A stretch of DNA of 20,540 nt from JAOADN01 sp046155885 (GCA_046155885.1 JBJXFU010000030.1:1-20540); one strand, 5' to 3'; numbered from the stretch's first letter, positions 6,241-14,243 are shown. The notes: generated from the sequence alone by a model not told the origin. Made by a program: numbers and translations.

Positions 6241-6885
6241 ATGACGATCGCGGGCATCCCGGTGGAAACGGTCGCGGCCTTCGCGCTGGCCTCGGCGCTG
6301 ATCGAGCTGACGCCGGGGCCGAACATGACCTGGCTGGCCGTGGTGGCGGTGTCCGAGGGGCGGCGCGAGGGCTACGCGGCAGTGGCGGGCGTGTGTCTGG
6401 GGTTGCTGGCGATCGGCTTGGCGGCCGCGTTCGGGCTGGCGGCGGTGGTCGCGGAAAGCCCCGGCCTCTGGCAGGCGCTGCGCTGGGCTGGGATCGCCTT
6501 TCTGGTCTGGCTCGCCGTCGACGCCTGGCGCGCGGCGGACGGGGCAGGAGAGCAGCATGACGCTTCGGGCGGGCTGGGCAGGTGTTTCCGGCGCGGGCTG
6601 GTGACGAACCTGCTGAACCCCAAGGCCGCGCTGTTCTACCTCTCGGTCCTCCCCGCCTTCACCATCGCTGGACCGCCGATCCTGCCGCAGACCTTGTCCC
6701 TGACGGCGCTCTACGTCGCCGTCGCCACGGCGATCCATGCCGGCATCGTCACGCTCGCCGCCTCGGCGCGGTCGCTTCTGACCGACCCGGCGCGCAGCCG
6801 GCGGGTTCGCCGGGGACTGGCGCTGGCGCTTCTGGCGGTGGCGGTCTGGTTCGCCTGGGCCACACGGCAGGGCGGAGGCGACTGA
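6241..6885 (+). CDS. LysE/RhtB family amino-acid exporter
   Basis: The 214-residue membrane protein has about six hydrophobic segments and the family hallmark LTPGPNM in the first helix (residues 23-29). A second conserved patch, TNLLNPKAALFYLSVLPAF, follows the cytoplasmic loop. LysE/RhtB proteins export amino acids or related metabolites across the inner membrane using the proton gradient. The ATG lies one base after hemF stops, and its own TGA overlaps the cobT ATG, so it is embedded in the operon. The substrate is not predictable. Its placement between hemF and cobT is probably incidental, though export of a pathway intermediate cannot be excluded. Confidence 0.88.
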   Translation: MTIAGIPVETVAAFALASALIELTPGPNMTWLAVVAVSEGRREGYAAVAGVCLGLLAIGLAAAFGLAAVVAESPGLWQALRWAGIAFLVWLAVDAWRAADGAGEQHDASGGLGRCFRRGLVTNLLNPKAALFYLSVLPAFTIAGPPILPQTLSLTALYVAVATAIHAGIVTLAASARSLLTDPARSRRVRRGLALALLAVAVWFAWATRQGGGD

Positions 6886-7892
6886 TGGAGGGTGACGGGG
6901 ATTTCGAGGCCCGCCTGAGGGCCGCCATCGACGGCAAGACCAAGCCCCTGGGCGCGCTCGGCCGGATCGAGGCGCTGGCGGCACAGATCGCCAGGGTTCA
7001 GCGTACCCTGACCCCGAGGATGGAGACCTGCGCGCTTCTCATCTTCGCCGCCGACCACGGCATCGCGGCTGAGGGCGTGTCGGCCTATCCGCAGGCGGTG
7101 ACGCGGCAGATGGTGGCGAACTTCCTAGCCGGCGGGGCGGCGGCGAATGTCTTCGCGCGGACGCTTGGCGCCGGGGTGACGGTGGTGGACGCGGGCGTTG
7201 CGGGCGAACCGCTGGCGCACCCGGAACTGGTCTCGCGGCGGATCGGGGCGGGGACGGCGAACTCTGCATCGGGGCCCGCGATGACGGCGGCTGAGTGTGC
7301 CATGGCGCTGGCCGAGGGCGAGGCGCTGGGGCGCGCCGCTGCTGCGGACGCGGTGGCCTGCGGCGAGATGGGGATCGCCAATACCTCGGCGGCGGCTCTG
7401 GTTGCGGCGAAGGTGCTGGGGATTTCGGCCGGGGCGCTTGCCGGGCGGGGAACGGGCGTTGACGACGCCGGGCTGGCGCGGAAACGCGCGGTCCTGGGCC
7501 GGGCGGCGGCACGGACGGCGGAGCGGTTGCCGGGGGCCGAGGCGCTGGCCGAGTATGGCGGGTTCGAGATCGTCATGATGGCGGGCGCGATGATCGGCGC
7601 GGCGGCGTCGGGCAAGGTGGTGCTGGTCGATGGCTTCATCGCCACTGCCGCCGCCGCTGCCGCCCTGTCGATCGCCCCGGATGCGCGCGGCGCCATGGTG
7701 TTTTCGCATCAGTCGGAGGAAGCCGGCCACCGCGCCGTGCTCGATGCGCTGGGCGCCGAGCCGCTGCTTTCGCTCGGCCTCCGCCTCGGCGAAGGGACGG
7801 GCGCCCTGCTCGCCTGGCCGCTTCTCAGGGCGGCGGCGGCGATGCTGCGCGAGATGGCCAGTTTCGAGAGCGCGGGGGTGAGCCGGGAATGA
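6885..7892 (+). CDS. cobT: nicotinate-nucleotide--dimethylbenzimidazole phosphoribosyltransferase
   Basis: CobT transfers phosphoribose from nicotinate mononucleotide to 5,6-dimethylbenzimidazole, giving alpha-ribazole phosphate for the lower loop of cobalamin. The 335-residue length is usual. Visible blocks are KPLGALGRIEALA near the N-terminus, IFAADHGIAAEGVSAYP, GEMGIANTSAAAL, VLVDGFIATAAA, FSHQSEEAGH, and the C-terminal RLGEGTGA, which holds the catalytic glutamate of the family. The start ATG at 6885 shares its A with the TGA of the exporter gene (TGATG), and the stop overlaps the cobS ATG (ATGA), so translation is coupled on both sides. No cobalamin riboswitch is visible in front of this gene or the operon leader. 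Confidence 0.95.
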   Translation: MEGDGDFEARLRAAIDGKTKPLGALGRIEALAAQIARVQRTLTPRMETCALLIFAADHGIAAEGVSAYPQAVTRQMVANFLAGGAAANVFARTLGAGVTVVDAGVAGEPLAHPELVSRRIGAGTANSASGPAMTAAECAMALAEGEALGRAAAADAVACGEMGIANTSAAALVAAKVLGISAGALAGRGTGVDDAGLARKRAVLGRAAARTAERLPGAEALAEYGGFEIVMMAGAMIGAAASGKVVLVDGFIATAAAAAALSIAPDARGAMVFSHQSEEAGHRAVLDALGAEPLLSLGLRLGEGTGALLAWPLLRAAAAMLREMASFESAGVSRE

Positions 7893-8650
7893 GCTTCCGC
7901 GACGAATGGGCGGCGTTCTTGCTGGCGGTGCAGTTCCTGACCCGCCTGCCGGTACCGGACCCGGGCTACACGCCCGAAAGAATGGCCGCCTCGCCGCGCT
8001 GGCATCCAGCCGCCGGGGCGGTCATCGGCGCGTTGACAGGCGCGGTCTTCTGGGTCTCGGCGGCGCTCTGGCCGCACCTGGTCGCCTCGACCGTTGCCAC
8101 GGCCTTCGGGCTTTTGCTGACCGGCTGCTTCCACGAGGATGGCTTCGCGGACGCCTGCGACGGGCTCGGCGGCGGATCGACGCGGGAGCGGGCGCTGGAG
8201 ATCATGCGCGACAGCCGGCTCGGCACCTACGGGACGGCGGGGCTGGCGATGATGCTTCTCGGCCGGATCGCCTGTTTCGCGGCTCTGCCGGTGGCGGCGG
8301 TGCCCTGGGTGCTGGTCGGCATGCACGCGGCGAGCCGGCTTTCGTCGGTCATCGTGCTCGCCACCTCGGCCTATGTGCGCGACCACGGGACCGGCAAGCC
8401 GGTATCCGAAGGCATGCGGCCGGGCGATCTGGCGCTGCCGGCAGCGACGGCGGCGCTGGCTCTGGTCCCGGCGCTGGCGGCGATGGGCTCCGGCGCGGTT
8501 CTGGCGGGCCTCGCGGGGCTCGCCGCCGGGCATGTGCTGATGCGGGCCCGGTTCGAACGGCGGCTCGGGGGCTATACCGGCGACTGCCTCGGTGCGGTCG
8601 AGCAGTGTTCCGGGATCGGCTTCCTGCTCGGGATCCTCGCGTGGGGCTGA
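7889..8650 (+). CDS. cobS: adenosylcobinamide-GDP ribazoletransferase
   Basis: CobS (CobV) is an inner-membrane enzyme that joins adenosylcobinamide-GDP to alpha-ribazole or its phosphate, completing the cobalamin nucleotide loop. The 253-residue product begins with the typical FLLAVQFLTRLPVP, contains the acidic magnesium-binding block CFHEDGFADACDGLGGG (around residue 75-90), then SRLGTYGTAGLAM, and several hydrophobic spans. It ends with YTGDCLGAVEQ and a last membrane segment. Its ATG overlaps the cobT stop by four bases, and its end overlaps the phosphatase gene by ten bases. The three genes therefore form one coupled unit for consecutive steps. Confidence 0.95.
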   Translation: MSFRDEWAAFLLAVQFLTRLPVPDPGYTPERMAASPRWHPAAGAVIGALTGAVFWVSAALWPHLVASTVATAFGLLLTGCFHEDGFADACDGLGGGSTRERALEIMRDSRLGTYGTAGLAMMLLGRIACFAALPVAAVPWVLVGMHAASRLSSVIVLATSAYVRDHGTGKPVSEGMRPGDLALPAATAALALVPALAAMGSGAVLAGLAGLAAGHVLMRARFERRLGGYTGDCLGAVEQCSGIGFLLGILAWG

Positions 8651-9144
8651 TCCTCTTACGGCACACCCGCCCGCTGAGGTCCGACGGGATCTGCTATGGC
8701 TCGACCGACCTTCCCCCGGGCCCCGACTTGCCGGGCGAGGCGCGGCGGCTGGCCGTTCAGCTGCCGCCGGCGGAGCGCATCGTGACCAGCCCGCTTTGCC
8801 GCTGCCGGCTTCTGGCCGAGGCACTGGCGACGGCGCTGGGCCTGGCGCTTTCGGTCGATAACCGGCTGAGGGAGCTCGACTTCGGGCGCTGGGAAGGTCA
8901 GCGCTGGGACCGAGTTCCGAGGGACGAGCTCGATCTCTGGGCGTCCGACCTGATCGGCGCGCGCCCGCACGGCGGCGAGACGGTGGCCGAGATGGCTGCG
9001 CGGGTCGGCGAGGCGCTGGACGCGGTCGGGCAAGGGGTGCTTTTGATCACGCATATGGGTCCGATCCGTGCCGCGCTCGCCCGTGGCGGGCAGACGGGCG
9101 CGTGGGAAGCCCGGGTGGCGTTCGGGGCGTGGGTCGCGGTCTGA
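8641..9144 (+). CDS. histidine phosphatase family protein, CobC-like alpha-ribazole phosphatase
   Basis: This 167-residue phosphoglycerate mutase-type phosphatase has LLRHTRP near residue 5, with the phospho-accepting histidine followed by T instead of the commoner G. It then has ICYGSTDLPP, TSPLCRCRLLAEAL, ELDFGRWEG, and the second histidine in LITHMGPIRA. The CYG-TDL and RELDFGRWEG blocks are characteristic of CobC-type proteins, which remove phosphate from alpha-ribazole phosphate or cobalamin phosphate. The GTG start at 8641 lies inside the 3' end of cobS, a ten-base overlap. Position right after cobT and cobS strongly supports a role in the same pathway, though these phosphatases can be non-specific. 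No leader peptide is present. Confidence 0.85.
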   Translation: MGLILLRHTRPLRSDGICYGSTDLPPGPDLPGEARRLAVQLPPAERIVTSPLCRCRLLAEALATALGLALSVDNRLRELDFGRWEGQRWDRVPRDELDLWASDLIGARPHGGETVAEMAARVGEALDAVGQGVLLITHMGPIRAALARGGQTGAWEARVAFGAWVAV

Positions 9145-9223
9145 TCGCGCCGACCGCCCGGTCCGCCCCCGGGCCGACGAAAACCCTTGCGCACGACGCT
9201 GCGATGCGGCTTGCCTTCGCCCC

Positions 9224-9556
9224 ATGACCACCCGCCTGACCGCCGACTTCTGGGTCCACGCCTATCTCAGGCGCCTCGGGCTGGCGCACATCCCCGCCTA
9301 TGTCACGGCACGGGGCGACGCGACGGCGGGGGCGGTCCTGGTGAAATGCGCCACCCTGGACGGGCGGGCAGAGGCGCTGGTGCGGAGCTTCGACCTGGCC
9401 AGCGGCGAGGCGGCCTGGGTCCGCCTTGCCGAAGGCCCGGAAGCCGAGGTGGACGCCATGATCGCGCGGCAGCGGCGGCGGGACCCCGACCTGTGGGTGA
9501 TCGAGGTCGAGGCGCGCGACGGGCGGACCCTGCTGGACGAGGACGGGCTGGGCTGA
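9224..9556 (+). CDS. DUF1491 family protein
   Basis: The 110-residue protein matches the alphaproteobacterial DUF1491 family, of unknown function. Recognisable parts are LTADFWVHAYLRRLGLAHIPAY near the N-terminus, the central GAVLVKCATLDG, then EAEVDAMIARQRRRDPDLWVIEVE and the ending GRTLLDEDGL. No signal peptide or membrane segment is present, so it is probably cytoplasmic. ATG 9224 is the first start that gives the family N-terminus; reading further upstream would cross the end of the phosphatase gene in another frame. It sits 79 bases after that gene and 85 bases before recO in the same direction. Confidence 0.85.
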   Translation: MTTRLTADFWVHAYLRRLGLAHIPAYVTARGDATAGAVLVKCATLDGRAEALVRSFDLASGEAAWVRLAEGPEAEVDAMIARQRRRDPDLWVIEVEARDGRTLLDEDGLG

Positions 9557-9641
9557 AGGCGGTGCCGACCCGGCCGGCGCAGCGCGGATGGGCGTGCCGG
9601 CGGGTCTTGCCGGTGCCGCCAGGCCGGGGGATAGTCCGCCC

Positions 9642-10391
9642 ATGCTGGAATGGCGCGACGAAGGGGTGCTGCTGTCGGTGCGCGGGCATGGCGAGGCCGC
9701 CGCGATCATCGAGGTCTTCACCGCCTTTCACGGGCTGCACGCGGGCGTCGTTCCGGGCGGCGGGTCGCGCAAGGCGGCGCCGCTTCTGCAACCCGGGGCG
9801 CAGCTCCAGCTTGTCTGGCGGGCACGGCTGGATGAACACATCGGCAGTTTCGTGGCCGAACCGGTGCGGTCGCGCGCTGGCATCCTTGACGACCACCTCG
9901 GGCTCATGGGCCTGAATGCTGTCCGCGCGCTTCTCCGCCTCGCGCTGCCCGAACGCGAACCGCATCCGGAGCTTTATGCCCGTACCGTTCCGCTGCTTGA
10001 CGCCTTTGCGGCCGGTGGCGGGCGGGGCGAGAAACCCGGTGGCGACTGGGCGCGCGACTACCTCGCCTGGGAACGCCTGCTGCTCGAACAGACGGGCTAC
10101 GGGCTCGACCTGGCGTCCTGCGCGGTGACCGGGGCGACGGACGGGCTGGCCTTCGTCAGCCCGAGGACCGGGCGGGCGGTGTCGCGCGGGGCGGCGGGGG
10201 AATGGGCGGACCGGCTCCTGCCGCTGCCCGACTGCCTGGCCGATCCCGCAGGGGACCCTGCGGGACTGGCGGCGGGACTGGCGACGACGGGGTACTTCCT
10301 GGAGCACCGCCTCGCCGCAGAACGGGGCGCCGGCCGCCTGCCCGAGGCGCGGCGGCGGCTGGTCGCCGCGCTGACCGGCGGACGGGTCTGA
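9642..10391 (+). CDS. recO: DNA repair protein RecO
   Basis: RecO helps RecR load RecA on single-stranded DNA coated with SSB, in the RecF recombination pathway. The 249-residue product begins MLEWRDEGVLLSVRGHGEAA, an OB-fold start typical of RecO, followed by HAGVVPGG-SRK and LQLVWRARLDEHIG. The helical C-terminal part has LGLMGLNAVRALL and the block LDLASCAVTGATDGLAFVSP, which in alphaproteobacteria replaces the zinc-finger region. ATG 9642 is preferred; an in-frame ATG at 9588 adds 18 residues lacking family character. The usual alphaproteobacterial partners (era, rnc) are not adjacent. A weak hairpin with a T run follows at 10457-10494. Confidence 0.93.
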   Translation: MLEWRDEGVLLSVRGHGEAAAIIEVFTAFHGLHAGVVPGGGSRKAAPLLQPGAQLQLVWRARLDEHIGSFVAEPVRSRAGILDDHLGLMGLNAVRALLRLALPEREPHPELYARTVPLLDAFAAGGGRGEKPGGDWARDYLAWERLLLEQTGYGLDLASCAVTGATDGLAFVSPRTGRAVSRGAAGEWADRLLPLPDCLADPAGDPAGLAAGLATTGYFLEHRLAAERGAGRLPEARRRLVAALTGGRV

Positions 10392-10456
10392 GCCGGGCGG
10401 GCCGGATCAGCCCAAAGCGACAAGCGGGGTCGCAAAGCGCCGCGACGGTTCATGCG

Positions 10457-10494
10457 AAGGGGCGTTCGGATCGGAACCGGAGGATCCCCCTTTT
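10457..10494 (+). terminator. weak terminator-like hairpin after recO
   Basis: GGATC at 10468-10472 pairs with GATCC at 10483-10487 around a ten-base loop. Outside a five-base bulge, AAGGGG (10457-10462) can pair with CCCTTT (10488-10493). TTTT ends at 10494. The rest of the 238-base gap between recO and the next gene shows nothing else I can support, apart from a TTGACC at 10493 lacking a good -10. Confidence 0.25.
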
Positions 10495-10629
10495 GACCGG
10501 CGCCGCTTTTCCCGCCCGACCCTGCCGCACCACCGTTTGCGGCGCGTCGCAACCCGCGATCCCGCCAAGTCGCGTCGCCGCCGTCCGCCGCTCTGGCCAG
10601 CGCCCCGCTCTGCGCGGACGGAGCCTGCG

Positions 10630-11871
10630 GTGATCGGCCGCTACACCCCCGACTGGCTGCGGCGCGCCCCGGCCCCCGGCGCGCGCACCTTCGCGATCCT
10701 CGCCGGGCTGGACGCGACGGCGCGGGCGATCCTGTCCTCGGTCTGGCCGCTCGTCATGTACCGCGCTCTCGGCGACGCGCAGTCGGTCAGCGCGGTCTAT
10801 CTGGCCGGCGGCGTCGCCTCGCTGGTCTTCGGCACCCTGGTCCCCTGGACCGGCCAGCGCATTCCGCGCCGCTGGCTTTTCACCGCCGGAGTGGGGTTCT
10901 ACCTGCTCGGCCCCGCGCTCGCCATCCTCGGCGGGCCGGTGCTGACGCCGCTCGGGATGGTCGCCAACTGGTTCGGGACGGTGACCTGCTTCATTGCGAT
11001 GAACGCCTACCTGATGGACTACATCGCCCGCCACGACCTCGGCCGGACCGAAACGATGAAGCTGTTCTACAGCGCGCTGCCCTGGGCGGCCGGGCCGGTG
11101 CTGGGGGTCGTGGCATGGAAGCTCTGGGCGCCGCTGCCTTTCCTGCTGGCGATGGCGGCGGCGGGGGCGATGCTGGTGACGTTCTGGGCGATGCGGCTGG
11201 GCAACGGCCGGGTGATTGTCCGGGCAAGCGACGCCGCGCCGAACCCGGTGGCCTATCTCGGCCGGTTCGCGCGCCAGCCGCGGCTGGTGGCGGGCTGGCT
11301 TTTCGCGGTGGTCCGCTCGGTCGGCTGGTGGGTCTATGTCGTTTATCTGCCTATCTTTTGTATCGAGGCGGGGCTCGGCGACAGTATCGCGAGCTGGGCC
11401 TATTCCTTCTCGAACGCGCTGCTTTTCACCGCGCCCTTCGTGCTCGGCTGGTTGCAGCGCCGCAGCCTGCGGACCGGGGTGCGCATCGCCTTCGCCTGCG
11501 GGGCGGCGTGCTTCCTGATCTCTGGTTTCGCCGATGCCTGGCCGCCGCTCGCGGTGATCGCGATGATTGCCGCTTCGGTCTTCCTGGTCATGCTCGATGT
11601 CTTCGGCGGCCTGCCCTTCCTGATCTCGGTCCGCCCGGCCGAGCGCACCGAAATGTCGGCCGTCTACGCGAGCTTCCGCGATGTCTCGAGCGTGGTGACC
11701 CCGGGGCTGGCCTGGCTGGTCTTGCTGGTCGCGCCGGTCACCGGCGTTTTCGCGGTGACCGGGTTCCTGTTCGCGCTGACTTTCCTGGTCGCCGGGCGCC
11801 TGCATCCGCGGCTGGGGCGGGCGAGGCGGGGACGGGGTGCGGGTGGGCGGATCGAGGTGAATTCGGGCTGA
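10630..11871 (+). CDS. major facilitator superfamily transporter
   Basis: The 413-residue protein has about twelve hydrophobic segments, with a central basic cytoplasmic loop near LGNGRVIVRASD, as in MFS carriers. The loop after the second helix, WTGQRIPRRWLF, resembles the MFS signature region. The GTG at 10630 is chosen because GGAG lies six bases upstream and the sequence before it (from an in-frame ATG at 10537) is Arg/Pro-rich and unlike a coding N-terminus. The C-terminus is rich in Arg and Gly. The substrate is unknown. The gene stands alone between recO and the decayed insertion sequence; the antisense frame is open over most of its length but looks compositional. Confidence 0.82.
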   Translation: MIGRYTPDWLRRAPAPGARTFAILAGLDATARAILSSVWPLVMYRALGDAQSVSAVYLAGGVASLVFGTLVPWTGQRIPRRWLFTAGVGFYLLGPALAILGGPVLTPLGMVANWFGTVTCFIAMNAYLMDYIARHDLGRTETMKLFYSALPWAAGPVLGVVAWKLWAPLPFLLAMAAAGAMLVTFWAMRLGNGRVIVRASDAAPNPVAYLGRFARQPRLVAGWLFAVVRSVGWWVYVVYLPIFCIEAGLGDSIASWAYSFSNALLFTAPFVLGWLQRRSLRTGVRIAFACGAACFLISGFADAWPPLAVIAMIAASVFLVMLDVFGGLPFLISVRPAERTEMSAVYASFRDVSSVVTPGLAWLVLLVAPVTGVFAVTGFLFALTFLVAGRLHPRLGRARRGRGAGGRIEVNSG

Positions 11872-11876
11872 GCCGG

Positions 11877-11925
11877 CGCGGACGTTCGGGGCTTGGAAAG
11901 CGTCCGCGACCCCGCCCCAAGCCCC
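11877..11925 (+). other. two overlapping, mutually exclusive inverted repeats after the MFS gene
   Basis: CGCGGACG (11877-11884) pairs perfectly with CGTCCGCG (11901-11908). GGGGCTTGG (11888-11896) pairs perfectly with CCAAGCCCC (11917-11925). Each stem's arm lies inside the other's loop, so the two are either alternatives or a pseudoknot. There is no T run. They begin six bases after the MFS stop codon and may protect or attenuate the mRNA end. Confidence 0.4.
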
Positions 11926-11943
11926 TGCGCACGCTGCATTGAA

Positions 11944-13036
11944 GCAATTCGAGACCAGTTTGAATCTGCCGGCTTCCCTTGAGGGTTTCGGTGTGATTCA
12001 TCCGGTTTGGGAGGATGGATCATGCCTGCTCAGTTATCGTCTGATCTGCGTCATCGGTTTGACGCGCTTGTTTTGTCTGGTCTGAACGGCACTGAAACGG
12101 CGCGCCGGCTGATGGCGTCGCCCGCGACCGGGAGCGGCCGGCGCGGAAAGTACGGGTGGGCGCCCTGATTCAGCCGCACACTTGCGGGCTGCTCCCGGGC
12201 TGGGGCTGGCTCGGTGCGCACAAGGTCCTGTCGGCCGCATGGGTTGGACAGGATCCCGACATCACGCTGGCCGAGATGGCCGGGGCGCAGGCGGATTCCG
12301 AAGCGGAGCGGGTCAGCCAAGTAGCGCTGTCTCGCGCGCTCCGGCGCCTGGGCTTCACGTTCAGGAAAAGTCACTGGCCGCGGACGATCGGCGGCGCGCC
12401 GATGTCGCCCGGGCCAGAGCCGCGTGGGTCCGACACCGCCAGCCGCTGATGCGCAAGATGCCCGAGCGGCTGGTCTTCATCGACGAGACCTCCGTCAAGA
12501 CCAACATGACCCGCTCGCGCGGCCGCGCCCGCAATAGCTAGCGCTTGCAAGCCCCTGCGCCTGCAGGGCTGTGGAGCACGCAAACCTTCATCGCAGGCCT
12601 CACCGCCGACAGCCTGTTTGCCCCTTAGGTGTTCAAGGGCGCAATGGACCGGGCAGCGTTCGACACTAACGTCGAGGCCCAGCTGGCTCTTCATCTCGCT
12701 CCCGGGACCTTCGTTCGGCGTGGCCTCGGACCAATGGCGGCACATGCCTCCCTTCCCGACAAACTTGCCACCCACAAGGGCCCGCGCGCGGCACAAGCCC
12801 TGAAAGACCGGGGCTGTTGGCTTCTCTTCCTGCCGGCCTACTCCCCCGACCTGAACCCCATCGCGATGGCTTTCGCCAAACTGAGGGCCCGCCTCAAACG
12901 CATCGGCGCCAGAACCTTCGAACACCTCCTCAATGCCATCGGCGATACTTCCGCACTCTTCTCGCCAGAACGGTGTGCAAACTTCATCAGACACGCGGGC
13001 AATCTCTCGGCGTAGACGCAAAACGCTCGAACTTGC
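11944..13036 (+). mobile_element. decayed IS630-family insertion sequence
   Basis: The element is recognised by its transposase remnant. The ends are proposed from a degenerate inverted repeat. On the left, GCAATTCGAG starts at 11944 with GTTTG a few bases later. On the right, the reverse complement of 13011-13036 reads GCAAGTTCGAGCGTTTTGCG. The implied length of about 1.1 kb is normal for IS630. No clean TA target duplication is visible, in line with decay. The element inserted between the MFS gene and leuB and leaves the leuB promoter intact 41 bases beyond its right end. Confidence 0.55.
12022..13015 (+). pseudogene. IS630 family transposase, multiply disrupted
   Basis: Pieces of one transposase lie in order in different frames. 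An N-terminal helix-turn-helix part starts at ATG 12022 and stops at 12168. The middle part has QDPDITLAEM and LRRLGFTFRK. The catalytic part has RRADVARARAAW, LVFIDETSVKTNMTR, DKLATHKG, LLFLPAYSPDLNPIAMAF and the C-terminal ERCANFIRHAG. Frameshifts lie near 12150 and in the A run at 12366-12369. In-frame TAG codons occur at 12539 (probably from CAG) and 12626 (probably from TGG). About twelve extra residues precede the second aspartate motif. The third catalytic residue of the DDE triad, normally Glu in SPDLNPIE, is Ala here (GCG). It cannot make active transposase. Confidence 0.88.
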
Positions 13037-13076
13037 CCCTCTGAGGGACACTCCGCCTTCACCGCCCCCCTCCGCC

Positions 13077-13105
13077 TTGACCCCCCCGCCCCGTTTCGCT
13101 AACCC
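13077..13105 (+). promoter_or_regulatory. putative leuB promoter
   Basis: TTGACC (13077-13082) and TAACCC (13100-13105) are separated by 17 bases, close to a sigma-70 promoter as used in this group. The -10 ends 31 bases before the leuB GTG. The tRNA-Pro promoter elsewhere in the window has the same spacing and the same -10, which supports the call. Confidence 0.5.
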
Positions 13106-13136
13106 CGCCCCGTTCCCCGAACCGGAGTAGCCCCCC

Positions 13137-14243
13137 GTGCCCAGCCCCTCGCTCCTCATCCTCGCCGGCGACGGCATCGGCCCGGAAGTGATGGCCGAGG
13201 TGAAGAAGGTCATCGCCTGGATGGGCACCAGACGGGGCCTCGCCTTCGACGTCTCCGAAGACCTGGTCGGCGGCTCGGCCTACGACGCCCACGGCACCCC
13301 CCTGACCGACGCCACGATGGCCCGCGCGCAGGCGGCCGACGCGGTGCTTCTGGGCGCGGTGGGGGGGCCGAAGTACGACAGTCTCGACTTCAGCCTGAAG
13401 CCCGAACGCGGGCTTCTCCGGCTGCGGAAAGAGATGGACCTCTACGCCAACCTCCGCCCCGCGCAATGTTTCGACGCGCTGGCCGACTTCTCCTCGCTGA
13501 AGAAGGAGGTGGTCGCGGGCCTCGACATCATGATCGTCCGCGAACTCACCTCCGGCGTCTATTTCGGCGAACCGCGGGGCATCTTCACCGAGGGCAACGA
13601 GCGCGTCGGCATCAACACCCAGCGCTACACCGAAAGCGAGATCGCCCGCGTGGCGCGGTCGGCCTTCGACCTGGCCCGCAAGCGGTCGGGCAAGGTCTGC
13701 TCGATGGAGAAGGCCAACGTGATGGAATCGGGCGTGCTCTGGCGCCAGGTGGTGAGCGAGGTGCACGCCAGGGACTACCCCGACGTCGCGCTTTCCCACA
13801 TGTACGCCGACTCGGGCGCCATGCAGCTCACCCGCTGGCCCAGGCAGTTCGACGTGATCGTCACCGACAACCTTTTCGGCGACCTCCTTTCGGACCTCGC
13901 GGCGATGCTGACCGGCTCGCTCGGGATGCTGCCCTCGGCCAGCCTCGGCGCGCCGATGGCGAACGGCCGGCCGAAGGCGCTTTACGAACCCGTCCACGGC
14001 TCGGCCCCCGACATCGCCGGCACCGGCAAGGCCAACCCCATCGCCTGCATCCTCAGCTTCGCGATGGCGTTGCGCTATTCCTTCGACCGGGGCGAGGATG
14101 CGGCGCGGGTGGAAAAGGCGGTCGAGACGGTGCTGGCCCAGGGCCTTCGCACCGCCGACCTGATGGGCCCGGCGGGCGGCACCCCGGTCAGCACGCAGTC
14201 GATGGGCGACGCGATCCTGAAGGCGCTCGACGCGGGGCTCTGA
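13137..14243 (+). CDS. leuB: 3-isopropylmalate dehydrogenase
   Basis: LeuB oxidises and decarboxylates 3-isopropylmalate with NAD+ to 2-ketoisocaproate, the third dedicated step of leucine synthesis, in the cytoplasm. The 368-residue protein has the N-terminal ILAGDGIGPEVM, substrate-binding arginines in ERGLLRLRKEMDLYANLRPA, catalytic Tyr142 in YFGEPRG, Lys192 in MEKANV, the metal-binding signature DNLFGDLLSDLAAM (244-257), and the NAD-binding HGSAPDIAGTGKANP (287-301). The start is GTG at 13137 with GGAG about ten bases upstream. leuC and leuD, which often lie near leuB in this group, are not in the 1.1 kb IS region or beyond it in this window. The gene converges on the phosphate transporter, with four bases between the stops. 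Confidence 0.96.
   Translation: MPSPSLLILAGDGIGPEVMAEVKKVIAWMGTRRGLAFDVSEDLVGGSAYDAHGTPLTDATMARAQAADAVLLGAVGGPKYDSLDFSLKPERGLLRLRKEMDLYANLRPAQCFDALADFSSLKKEVVAGLDIMIVRELTSGVYFGEPRGIFTEGNERVGINTQRYTESEIARVARSAFDLARKRSGKVCSMEKANVMESGVLWRQVVSEVHARDYPDVALSHMYADSGAMQLTRWPRQFDVIVTDNLFGDLLSDLAAMLTGSLGMLPSASLGAPMANGRPKALYEPVHGSAPDIAGTGKANPIACILSFAMALRYSFDRGEDAARVEKAVETVLAQGLRTADLMGPAGGTPVSTQSMGDAILKALDAGL

Noticed and set aside
10450..11805. Long leftward open frame opposite the MFS gene
   Set aside because: Its product is a low-complexity mix rich in Arg, Gln, Glu and Pro with no domain, typical of antisense shadows in GC-rich DNA.
11918..12560. 13-base repeat CAAGCCCCTGCGC at 11918-11930 and 12548-12560
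   Set aside because: It has no relation to the proposed IS ends and could arise by chance in GC-rich DNA; no function can be assigned.
12371..13228. Leftward open frame across the insertion sequence
   Set aside because: It is antisense to recognisable transposase pieces and runs into leuB; no motif supports it.
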